From NCBI GenBank assembly GCA_033782935.1, contig JAWQEG010000474.1, forward strand, positions 806,001 to 870,000: a stretch of DNA of 64,000 nt. The letters are read 5' to 3'. The DNA comes from Petrolisthes cinctipes. Taxonomy: Eukaryota; Arthropoda; Malacostraca; Decapoda; Porcellanidae. The stretch's first letter is position 1. The number at the start of each line of letters is the position of its first letter. Below are positions 37,724 through 49,530 of the stretch, in pieces. The notes under the pieces were generated by a model. The model was not told where the DNA came from and searched no databases. It worked only from the letters and a program-made list of their open reading frames with translations. The translations under genes were made by a program, and so were the position numbers.

Positions 37724-38549
37724 AGCATGTTTTGGGCCTGAATTTTGAAAATACTCTAACACGGAGTAGGCATGTACAGATCGCTTCTGGGACCCCAAAA
37801 TATCGAATTTTCGGGTGTTTAGGGCCAGAATTTGAGATATAAACGGGTACAGAAGATGCATGCACATATCGACTTTTGGGCACCTAAAAGATCGATTTTC
37901 AGTATGTTTTTGGCCTGTATTTTGAAAATACTCTAACACGGAGTAGGCATGTACAGATACCTTCTGGGACCTCTAAATATCGAATTTTCGGGTGTTTTGG
38001 GACTGAATTTGAGATATCGATTTTTTGTCACCTAAAATGTCGATTTTTAGCATGTTTTTAGCCTATATTTTGAAAATATTCTAGCACTGTGTAGGCATGT
38101 ACAGATTGCTTCTGGGACCCCAAAATATTGAATTTTCGGGTGTTTTGAGCCTGAATTTGAGATATAAACGGGTACAGAAGATACATGCACATATTGACTT
38201 TGGGCACCAAAAATATCGATTTTCAGCATGTTTTGGGCCTGAATTTTGAAAATACTCTAACACGGAGTAGGCATGTACAGATCGCTTCTGGGACCCCAAA
38301 ATATCGAATTTTCGGGTGTTTAGGGTCAGAATTTGAGATATAAACGGGTACAGAAGATGCATGCACATATCGACTTTTGGGCACCTAAGAGATCGATTTT
38401 CAGTATATTTTTGGCCTGTATTTTGAAAATACTCTAACACGAAGTAGGCATGTACAGATACCTTCTGGGACCTCTAAATATCGAATTTTCGGGTGTTTTG
38501 GGACTGAATTTGAGATATCGATTTTTTGGCACCTAAAATGTCGATTTTT

Positions 38550-40578
38550 AGCATGTTTTTAGCCTATTTTTTGAAAATATTCTAGGACTGTGTAAGCATG
38601 TACAGATTGCTTCTGTGACCCCAAAAAATTTAATTTTCGGGTGTTTTGAGCCTGAATTTGAGATATAAACGGGTACAGAAGATACATGCACATATTGACT
38701 TTGGGCATTTAAAATATCGATTTTCAGTATGTTTTGGGCCTGTATTTTGAAAATACTCTAACACTGAGTAAGTATGTACAGATCGCTTCTGGGACCCCAA
38801 AATATCGAATTTTCGGGTGTTTTGATTCTGAATTTGAGATATAAACGGGTACTGAAGATGCATGCACATATCGACTTTTGGGCACCTAAAAGATCGATTT
38901 TCAGTATGTTTTTGGCCTGTATTTTGAAAATACTCTAACACGGAGTAGGCATGTACAGATACCTTCTGGGACCTCTAAATATCGAATTTTTGGGTGTTTT
39001 GGGACTGAATTTGAGATATCGATTTTTGGCACCTAAAATTTCGATTTTTAGCATGTTTTTAGACTATATTTTGAAAATATTCTAGCACTGTGTAGGCATG
39101 TACAGATTGCTTCTGGGACCCCAAAATATTGAATTTTCGGGTGTTTTGAGCCTGAATTTGAGATATAAACGGGTACAGAAGATACATGCACATATTGACT
39201 TTGGGCATCTAAAATATCGATTTTCAGCATGTTTTGGGCCTGTATTTTGAAAATACTCTAACACTGAGTAGGCATGTACAAATTGCTTCTGGGACCCCAA
39301 AATATTGAATTTTCGGGTGTTTTGAGCCTGAATTTGAGATATAAACGGGTACAGAAGATACATGCACATATTGACTTTGGGCACCAAAAATATCGATTTT
39401 CAGCATGTTTTGGGCCTGAATTTTGAAAATACTCTAACACGGAGTAGGTATGTACAGATCGCTTCTGGGACCCCAAAATATCGAATTTTTGGGTGTTTAG
39501 GGCCAGAATTTGAGGTATAAACGGGTACAGAAGATGCATGCACATATCGACTTTTGGGCACCTAAAAGATCGATTTTCAGTATGTTTTTGGCCTGTATTT
39601 TGAAAATACTCTAACACTGAGTAAGTATGTACAGATCGCTTCTGGGACCCCAAAATATCGAATTTTCGGGTGTTTTGATTCTGAATTTGAGATATAAACG
39701 GGTACTGAAGATGCATGCACATATCGACTTTTGGGCACCTAAAAGATCGATTTTCAGTATGTTTTTGGCCTGTATTTTGAAAATACTCTAACACGGAGTA
39801 GGCATGTACAGATACCTTCTGGGACCTCTAAATATCGAATTTTTGGGTGTTTTGGGACTGAATTTGAGATATCGATTTTTGGCACCTAAAATGTCGATTT
39901 TTAGCATGTTTTTAGACTATATTTTGAAAATATTCTAGCACTGTGTAGGCATGTACAGATTGCTTCTGGGACCCCAAAATATTGAATTTTCGGGTGTTTT
40001 GAGCCTGAATTTGAGATATAAACGGGTACAGAAGATACATGCACATATTGACTTTGGGCATCTAAAATATCGATTTTCAGCATGTTTTGGGCCTGTATTT
40101 TGAAAATACTCTAACACTGAGTAGGCATGTACAAATTGCTTCTGGGACCCCAAAATATTGAATTTTCGGGTGTTTTGAGCCTGAATTTGAGATATAAACG
40201 GGTACCGAAGATACATGCACATATTGACTTTGGGCACCAAAAATATCGATTTTCAGCATGTTTTGGGCCTGAATTTTGAAAATACTCTAACACGGAGTAG
40301 GCATGTACAGATCGCTTCTGGGACCCCAAAAAATCGAATTTTCGGGTGTTTAAGGCCAAAATTTGAGATATAAACGGGTACAGAAGATGCATGCACATAT
40401 CGACTTTTGGGCACCTAAAAGATCGATTTTCAGTATGTTTTTGGCCTGTATTTTGAAAATACTCTAACACGGAGTAGGCATGTACAGATACCTTCTGGGA
40501 CCTCTAAATATCAAATTTTCGGGTGTTTTGGGACTGAATTTGAGATATCGATTTTTTGGCACCTAAAATGTCGATTTT
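38550..40578. repeat. 853 bp five-monomer repeat zone
   Basis: A2 (39050), a B2/A1 hybrid (39226), B1 (39402), a C1-head/B-tail hybrid with GTAAGTATG and TTTTGATTCTG (39579) and a 147 bp C1 (39756) make 853 bp. A2 at 39903 begins a second copy that departs after B1. The C monomers at 38903 and 39756 have one T fewer (GATATCGATTTTTGGC), and TTTTTGGGTG marks the set. A related order appears at 56.3-57.2 kb. Confidence 0.84.
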
Positions 40579-42563
40579 TTGCATGTTTTTAACCTATATT
40601 TTGAAAATATTCTAGCACTGAGTAGGCATGTACAGATTGCTTCTGGGACCCCAAAATATTGAATTTTCGGGTGTTTTGAGCCTGAATTTGAGATATAAAC
40701 GGGTACTGAAGATGCATGCACATATCGACTTTTGTGCACCTAAAAGATCGATTTTCAGTATGTTGTGAGCATGTATTTTGAAAATACTCTAACACGGAGT
40801 ATACATGTACAGATCGCTTCTGGGACCTCTAAATATCGAATTTTCGGGTGTTTTGGGACTGAATTTGTGATATCGACTTTTTGGCACCTAAAAGATCGAT
40901 TTTTAGCATGTTTTTAGCCTATATTTTGAAAATATTCTAGCACTGTACAGATTGCTTCTGGGACCCCAAAATATTGAATTTTCGGGTGTTTTCAGCCTGA
41001 ATTTAAGATATAAACGGGTACAGAAGATACATGCACATATTGACTTTGGGCACCAAAAATATCGATTTTCAGCATGTTTTGGGCCTGAATTTTGAAAATA
41101 CTCTAACACGGAGTAGGCATGTACAGATCGCTTCTGGGACCCCAAAATATCGAATTTTCAGGTGTTTAGGGCCAGAATTTGAGATATAAACGGGTACAGA
41201 AGATGCATGCACATATCGACTTTTGGGCACCTAAAAGATCGATTTTCAGTATGTTTTGAGCATGTATTTTGAAATTACTCTAACACGGAGTAGGCATGTA
41301 CAGATCGCTTCTGGGACCCCTAAATATCAAATTTTCGGGTGTTTTGGGACTGAATTTGAGATATCGACTTTTTGGCACCTAAAAGATCGATTTTTAGCAT
41401 GTTTTTAGCCTATATTTTGAAAATATTCTAGCACTGAGTAGGCATGTACAGATTGCTTCTGGGACCCCAAAATATTGAATTTTCGGGTGTTTTGAGCCTG
41501 AATTTGAGATATAAACGGGTACGGAAGATACATGCACATATTGACTTTGGGCATCTAAAATATCGATTTTCAGCATGTTTTGGGCCTGTATTTTGAAAAT
41601 ACTCTAACACTGAGTAGGCATGTACAAATTGCTTCTGGGACCCCAAAATATTGAATTTTCGGGTGTTTTGAGCCTGAATTTGAGATATAAACGGGTACCG
41701 AAGATACATGCACATATTGACTTTGGGCACCAAAAATATCGATTTTCAGCATGTTTTGGGCCTGAATTTTGAAAATACTCTAACACGGAGTAGGCATGTA
41801 CAGATCGCTTCTGGGACCCCAAAATATCGAATTTTCAGGTGTTTAGGGCCAGAATTTGAGATATAAACGGGTACAGAAGATGCATGCACATATCGACTTT
41901 TGGGCACCTAAAAGATCGATTTTCAGTATGTTTTGAGCATGTATTTTGAAATTACTCTAACACGGAGTAGGCATGTACAGATCGCTTCTGGGACCCCTAA
42001 ATATCAAATTTTCGGGTGTTTTGGGACTGAATTTGTGATATCGACTTTTTGGCACCTAAAAGATCGATTTTTAGCATGTTTTTAGCCTATATTTTGAAAA
42101 TATTCTAGCACTGTACAGATTGCTTCTGGGACCCCAAAATATTGAATTTTCGGGTGTTTTGAGCCTGAATTTGAGATATAAACTTGTACAGAAGATACAT
42201 GCACATATTGACTTTGGGCACCAAAAATATCGATTTTCAGCATGTTTTGGACCTGAATTCTGAAAATACTCTAACACGGAGTAGGCATGTACAGATCGCT
42301 TCTGGGACCCCAAAATATCGAATTTTCAGGTGTTTAGGGCCAGAATTTGAGATATAAACGGGTACAGAAGATGCATGCACATATCGACTTTTGTGCACCT
42401 AAAAGATCGATTTTCAGTATGTTTTTGGCCTGTATTTTGAAAATACTCTAAAACGGAGTAGGCATGTACAGATACCTTGTGGGACCTCTAAATATCGAAT
42501 TTTCGGGTGTTTTCGGACTGAATTAGAGATATCGATTTTTTGGCACGTAAAATGTCGATTTTT
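40579..42563. repeat. 1168 bp repeat zone with short A monomers
   Basis: The short A monomer at 40905 recurs at 42073, 1168 bp downstream. Shared private marks are TTGTGATATCG in the preceding C, TTTTCAGGTGTTTAGGG (CGG changed to CAG) and TTTTGAAATTACTC, which breaks the dyad. Between them lie A2 (41396) and a B2/A1 hybrid (41572). Confidence 0.83.
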
Positions 42564-44703
42564 AGCATGTTTTTAGCCTATATTTTGAAAATATTCTAGC
42601 ACTGTGTAGGCATGTACAGATTGCTTCTGGGACCCCAAAATATTGAATTTTCGGGTGTTTTGAGCCTGAATTTGAGATATAAACGGGTACAGAAGATACA
42701 TGCACATATTGACTTTGGGCATCTAAAATATCGATTTTCAGCATGTTTTGGGCCTGTATTTTGAAAATACTCTAACACTGAGTAGGCATGTACAGATTGC
42801 TTCTGGGACCCCAAAATATTGAATTTTCGGGTGTTTTGAGCCTGAATTTGAGATATAAACGAGTACAGAAGATACATGCACATATTGACTTTAGGCACCA
42901 AAAATTTCGATTTTCAGCATGTTTTGGGCCTGAATTTTGAAAATACTATAACACGGAGTAGGCATGTACAGATCGCTTCTGGGACCCCAAAATATCTAAT
43001 TTTCGGGTGTTTAAGGCCAGAATTTGAGATATAAACGGGTACAGAAGATGCATGCACATATCGACTTTTGGGCACCTAAAAGATCGATTTTCAGTATGTT
43101 TTTGGCCTGTATTTTGAAAATACTCTAACACGGAGTAGGCATGTACAGATACCTTCTGGGACTTCTAAATATCGAATTTTCGGGGGTTTTGGGACTGAAT
43201 TTGAGATATCGATTTTTTGGCACCTAAAATGTCGATTTTTTGCATGTTTTTAACCTATATTTTGAAAATATTCTAGCACTAAGTAGGCATGTACAGATTG
43301 CTTCTGGGACCCCAAAATATTGAATTTTCGGGTGTTTTGAGCCTGAATTTGAGATATAAACGGGTACAGAAGATACATGCACATATTGACTTTGGGCACC
43401 AAAAATATCGATTTTCAGCATGTTTTGGGCCTGAATTTTGAAAATACTCTAACACGGAGTAGGCATGTACAGATCGCTTCTGGGACCCCAAAATATCGAA
43501 TTTTTGGGTGTTTAGGGCCAGAATTTGAGGTATAAACGGGTACAGAAGATGCATGCACATATCGACTTTTGGGCACCTAAGAGATCGATTTTCAGTATGT
43601 TTTTGGCCTGTATTTTGAAAATACTCTAACACGGAGTAGGCATGTACAGATACCTTCTGGGACCTCTAAATATCGAATTTTCGGGTGTTTTGGGACTGAA
43701 TTTGAGATATCGATTTTTTGGCACCTAAAATTTCGATTTTAGCATGTTTTTAGCCTATATTTTGAAAATATTCTAGCACTGTGTAGGCATGTACAGATTG
43801 CTTCTGGGACCCCAAAATATTGAATTTTCGGGTGTTTTGAGCCTGAATTTGAGATATAAACGGGTACAGAAGATACATGCACATATTGACTTTGGGCATC
43901 TAAAATATCGATTTTCAGCATGTTTTGGGCCTGTATTTTGAAAATACTCTAACACTGAGTAGGCATGTACAGATTGCTTCTGGGACCCCAAAATATTGAA
44001 TTTTCGGGTGTTTTGAGCCTGAATTTGAGATATAAACGGGTACTGAAGATGCATGCACATATCGACTTTTGTGCACCTAAAAGATCGATTTTCAGTATGT
44101 TTTGAGCATGTATTTTGAAAATACTCTAACACGGAGTATACATGTACAGATCGCTTCTGGGACCCCTAAATATCGAATTTTCGGGTGTTTTGGGACTGAA
44201 TTTGTGATATCGACTTTTTGGCACCTAAAAGATCGATTTTTAGCATGTTTTTAGCCTATATTTTGAAAATATTCTAGCACTGTACAGATTGCTTCTGGGA
44301 CCCCAAAATATTGAATTTTCGGGTGTATTGGGACTGAATTTGAGATATCGACTTTTTGGCACCTAAAAGATCGATTTTTAGCATGTTTTTAGCCTATATT
44401 TTGAAAATATTCTAGCACTGAGTAGTCATGTACAGATTGCTTCTGGGACCCCAAAATATTGAATTTTCGGGTGTTTTGAGCCTGAATTTGAGATATAAAC
44501 TTGTACAGAAGATACATGCACATATTGACTTTGGGCACCAAAAATATCGATTTTCAGCATGTTTTGGACCTGAATTCTGAAAATACTCTAACACGGAGTA
44601 GGCATGTACAGATCGCTTCTGGGACCTCTAAATATCGAATTTTCGGGTGTTTTGGGACTGAATTAGAGATATCGATTTTTTGGCACGTAAAATGTCGATT
44701 TTT
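42564..44703. repeat. 2140 bp unit, first copy
   Basis: Sequence from about 42490 to 43160 matches about 44630 to 45300 at an offset of 2140 bp, with shared marks AATTAGAGATATCG, GGCACGTAAAATG and CAAAAATTTCG. The middle (about 43140-44240) contains the cassette repeated at 57.6 and 62.8 kb. Confidence 0.82.
44242..44379. repeat. Shortest monomer, 138 bp (both deletions)
   Basis: This A-head/C2-tail hybrid carries the 10 bp loss (CACTGTACAG) and the 29 bp loss (GAGATATCGACTTTTTGG). Its length of 138 bp equals 148 minus 10. It also has GTGTATTGGGACTG. Combining two independent deletions in one monomer shows exchange between A and C. Confidence 0.9.
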
Positions 44704-46888
44704 AGCATGTTTTTAGCCTATATTTTGAAAATATTCTAGCACTGTGTAGGCATGTACAGATTGATTCTGGGACCCCAAAATATTGAATTTTCGGGTGTTT
44801 TGAGCCTGAATTTGAGATATAAACGGGTACAGAAGATACATGCACATATTGACTTTGGGCATCTAAAATATCGATTTTCAGCATGTTTTGGGCCTGTATT
44901 TTGAAAATACTCTAACACTGAGTAGGCATGTACAGATTGCTTCTGGGACCCCAAAATATTTAATTTTCGGGTGTTTTGAGCCTGAATTTGAGATATAAAC
45001 GAGTACAGAAGATACATGCACATATTGACTTTGGGCACCAAAAATTTCGATTTTCAGCATGTTTTGGGCCTGAATTTTGAAAATACTCTAACACGGAGTA
45101 GGCATGTACAGATCGCTTCTGGGACCCCAAAATATCTAATTTTCGGGTGTTTAAGGCCAGAATTTGAGATATAAACGGGTACAGAAGATGCATGCACATA
45201 TCGACTTTTGGGCACCTAAAAGATCGATTTTCAGTATGTTTTTGGCCTGTATTTTGAAAATACTCTAACACGGAGTAGGCATGTACAGATACCTTCTGGG
45301 ACCTCTAAATATCGAATTTTCGGGTGTTATGGGACTGAATTTGAGATATTGATTTTTTGGCACCTATAATATCGATTTTTAGCATGTTTTTAGCCTATAT
45401 TTTGAAAATATTATAGCACTGTGTAGGCATGTACAGATTGCTTCTGGGACCCCAAAATATTGAATTTTCGGGTGTTTTGAGCCTGAATTCGAGATATAAA
45501 CGGGTGCAGAAGATACATGCACATATTGACTTTGGGCATCTAAAATATCGATTTTCAGCATGTTTTGGGCCTGTATTTTGAAAATACTCTAACACAGAGT
45601 AGGCATGTACAGATTGCTTCTGGGACCCCAAAATATTGAATTTTCGGGTGTTTTGAGCCTGAATTTGAGATATAAACGGGTACTGAAGATGCATGCACAT
45701 ATCGACTTTTGTGCACCTAAAAGATCGATTTTCAGTATGTTTTGAGCATGTATTTTGAAAATACTCTAACACGGAGTAGGCATGTACAGATCGCTTCTGG
45801 GACCCCTACATATCGAATTTTCGGGTGTTTTGGGACTGAATTTGAGATATCGACTTTTTGGCACCTGAAAGATCGATTTTTAGCATGTTTTTAGCCTATA
45901 TTTTGAAAATATTCTAGCACTGGGTAGGCATGTACAGATTGCTTCTGGGACCCCAAAATATTGAATTTTCGGGTGTTTTGAGGCTGAATTTGAGATATAA
46001 ACGGGTACAGAAGATACATGCACATATTGACTTTAGGCACCAAAAATATAGATTTTCAGCATGTTTTGGGCCTGAATTTTGAAAATACTCTAACACGGAG
46101 TAGGCATGTACAGATCGCTTCTGGGACCTCAAAATATCGAATTTTCGGGTGTTTAGAGCCAGAATTTGAGATATAAACGGGTACAGAAGATGCATGCACA
46201 TATCGACTTTTGGGCACCTAAAAGATCGATTTTCAGTATGTTTTTGGCCTGTATTTTGAAAATACTCTAACAGGGAGTAGGCATGTACAGATCGCTTCTG
46301 GGACCCCTAAATATCGAATTTTCGGGTGTTTTGGGACTGAATTTGAGATATCGATTTTTTGGCACCTAAAATGTCGATTTTTAGCATGTTAAAATTTTAG
46401 CCTATATTTTGAAAATATTCCAGCACTGTGTAGGCATGTACAGATTGCTTCTGGGACCCCAAAATATTGAATTTTCGGGTGTTTTGAGCCTGAATTTGAG
46501 ATATAAACGGGTACAGAAGATACATGCACATATTGACTTTGGGCATCTAAAATATCGATTTTCAGCATGTTTTGGGCCTGTATTTTGAAAATACTCTAAC
46601 ACTGAGTAGGCATGTACAGATTGCTTCTGGGACCCCAAAATATTGAATTTTCGGGTGTTTTGAGCCTGAATTTGAGATATAAACGGGTACTGAAGATGCA
46701 TGCACAAATCGACTTTTGTGCACCTAAAAGATCGATTTTCAGTATGTTTTGAGCATGTATTTTGAAAATACTCTAACACGGAGTAGGCATGTTCAGATCG
46801 CTTCTGGGACCCCTAAATATCGAATTTTCGGGTGTTTTGGGACTGAATTTGAGATATCGACTTTTTAGCACCTAAAAGATTGATTTTC
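44704..46888. repeat. Block I end: C1b-A-B2-C2 segment shared with 5.6 and 10.1 kb
   Basis: Near 45.29-46.02 kb the order C1b (GTTATGGGACTG, CCTATAATATCG), A with ATTATAGCACTGTG, B2, C2 with CCCCTACATATCG, and A with TTGAGGCTG matches the order at about 5.64-6.36 kb and 10.14-10.86 kb. One trimer occupies 45381-45881. An A monomer with a 5 bp insert begins at 46383. Confidence 0.86.
46383..46563. repeat. A2 monomer with +5 bp palindromic insert, 181 bp
   Basis: GCATGTTAAAATTTTAGCC replaces GCATGTTTTTAGCC. The insert creates the perfect palindrome TAAAATTTTA at the monomer head. The only other copy I found is the block II counterpart at 61860-62040. Confidence 0.92.
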
Positions 46889-49530
46889 AGAATGTTTTTA
46901 GCCTATATTTTGAAAATATTCTAGCACTGAGTAGGCATGTACGGATTGCTTCTGGGACCCCAAAATATCGAATTTTCGGGTGTTTTAAACCTGAATTTGA
47001 GATATAAACGGGTACAGAAGATACATGCACATATTGACTTTGGGCACCAAAAATATCGATTTTCAGCATGTTTTGGGACTGAATTTTGAAAATACTCTAA
47101 CACGGAGTAGGCATGTACAGATCGCTTCTGGGACCCCAAAATATCGAATTTTCGGGTGTTTAGGGCCAGAATTTGAGATATAAACGGGTACAGAAGATGC
47201 ATGCACATATCGACTTTTGGGCACCTAAAAGATCGATTTTCAGTATGTTTTTGGTCTGTATTTTGAAAATACTCTAACACGGAGTAAGCATGTACAGATA
47301 CCTTCTGGGACCTCTAAATATCGAATTTTCGGGTGTTTTGGGACTGAATTTGAGATATCGATTTTTTGGCACCTAAAATGTCGATTTTTAGCATGTTTTT
47401 AGCCTATATTTTGAAAATATTCTAGCACTGTGTAGGCATGTACAGATTGCTTCTGGGACCCCAAAATATTGAATTTTCGGGTGTTTTGAGCCTGAATTTG
47501 AGATATAAACGGGTACAGAAGATACATGCACATATCGACTTTTGTGCATCTAAAATATCGATTTTCAGCATGTTTTGGGCCTGTATTTTGAAAATACTCT
47601 AACACGGAGTAGGCATGTACAGATCGCTTCTGGGACCCCTAAATATCGAATTTTCGGGTGTTTTGGAACTGAATTTGAGATATCGACTTTTTGGCACCTA
47701 AAAGATCGATTTTTAGCATGTTTTTAGCCTATATTTTGAAAATATTCTAGCACTGAGTAGGCATGTACAGATTGCTTCTGGGACCCCAAAATATTGAATT
47801 TTCGGGTGTTTTGAGCCTGAATTTGAGATATAAACGGGTACAGAAGATACATGCACATATTGACTTTGGGCACCAAAAATATCGATTTTCAGCATGTTTT
47901 GGGCCTGAATTTTGAAAATACTCAAACACGGAGTAGGCATGTATAGATCACTTCTGGGACCCCAAAATATCGAATTTTCGGGTGTTTAGGGCCAGAATTT
48001 GAGATATAAACGGGTACAGAAGATGCATGCACATATCGACTTTTGGGCACCTAAAAGATCGATTTTCAGTATGTTTTTGGCCTGTATTTTGAAAATACTC
48101 TAACACGGAGTAAGCATGTACAGATACCTTCTGGGACCTCTAAATATCGAATTTTCGGGTGTTTTGGGACTGAATTTGAGATATCGATTTTTTGGCACCT
48201 AAAATGTCGATTTTTAGCATGTTTTTAGCCTATATTTTGAAAATATTCTAGCACTGTGTAGGCATGTACAGATTGCTTCTGGGACCCCAAAATATTGAAT
48301 TTTCGGGTGTTTTGAGCCTGAATTTGAGATATAAACGGGTACTGAAGATGCATGCACATATCGACTTTTGTGCACCTAAAAGATCGATTTTAGGTATGTT
48401 TTGAGCATGTATTTTGAAAATACTCTAACACGGAGTAGGCATGTACAGATCGCTTCTGGGACCCCTAAATATCGAATTTTCGGGTGTTTTGGGACTGAAT
48501 TTGAGATATCGACTTTTTGGCACCTAAAAGATCGATTTTTAGCATGTTTTTAGCCTATATTTTGAAAATATTCTAGCACTGTGTAGGCATGTACAGATTG
48601 CTTCTGGGACCCCAAAATATTGAATTTTCGGGTGTTTTGAGCCTGAATTTGAGATATAAACGGGTACAGAAGATACATGCACATATTGACTTTGGGCATC
48701 TAAAATATCGATTTTCAGTATGTTTTGAGCATGTATTTTGAAAATACTCTAACACGGAGTAGGCATGTACAGATCGCTTCTGGGACCCTTAAATATCGAA
48801 TTTTCGGGTGTTTTGGGACTGAATTTGAGATATCGACTTTTTGGCACCTAAAAGATCGATTTTTAGCATGTTTTTAGCCTATATTTTGAAAATATTCTAG
48901 CACTGTACAGATTGCTTCTGGGACCCCAAAATATTGAATTTTCGGGTGTTTTGAGCCTGAATTTGAGATATAAACGGGTACAGAAGATACATACACATAT
49001 TGACTTTGGGCATCTAAAATATCGATTTTCCGTATGTTTTGAGCATGTATTTTGAAAATACTCTAACACGGAGTAGGCATGTACAGATCGCTTCTGGGAC
49101 CCCTAAATATCGAATTTTCGGGTGTTTTGGGACTGAATTTGAGATATCGACTTTTTGGCACCTAAAAGATCGATTTTTAGCATGTTTTTAGCCTATATTT
49201 TGAAAATATTCTAGCACTGAGTAGGCATGTACAGATTGCTTCTGGGACCCCAAAATATTGAATTTTCGGGTGTTTTGAGCCTGAATTTGAGATATAAACG
49301 GGTACAGAAGATACATGCACATATTGACTTTGGGCATCTAAAATATCGATTTTCAGCATGTTTTGGGCCTGTATTTTGAAAATACTCTAACACTGAGTAA
49401 GTATGTACAGATTGCTTCTGGGACCCCAAAATATCGAATTTTCGGGTGTTTTGAGCCTGAATTTGAGATATAAACGGGTACAGAAGATACATGCACATAT
49501 TGACTTTGGGCACCAAAAATATCGATTTTC
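46889..49530. repeat. Connecting stretch between the two large blocks
   Basis: The order is A (46889), B1 (47065), C1 (47242), an A hybrid (47390), a B2-head/C2-tail hybrid (47567), A1-B1-C1 (47715-48215), an A/B2 hybrid (48216), C2 (48393), A2-C2 (48541), short A-C2 (48865), A2 (49179) and a B2/A1 hybrid (49355). It has several scattered private substitutions, such as TTTTAAACCTG at about 46985, and looks somewhat less homogenised. Confidence 0.86.

Larger units (their letters stand above)
32246..46888. repeat. Large super-repeat block I
   Basis: Its parts recur in the same general order in block II, at offsets of 17285 bp (about 32.25-35.2 kb), 16781 bp (about 35.9-37.1 kb), 17282 bp (about 37.1-38.6 kb), a mosaic zone (38.6-44.7 kb), then 14976 bp and 15477 bp (about 45.4-46.9 kb). 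Offsets change mainly in steps near 501 bp, so whole trimers were gained or lost after the large duplication. Contents are A-B-C trimers of both haplotypes, A-C dimers, three +3 A variants and several monomers with a 10 bp loss. Confidence 0.87.
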
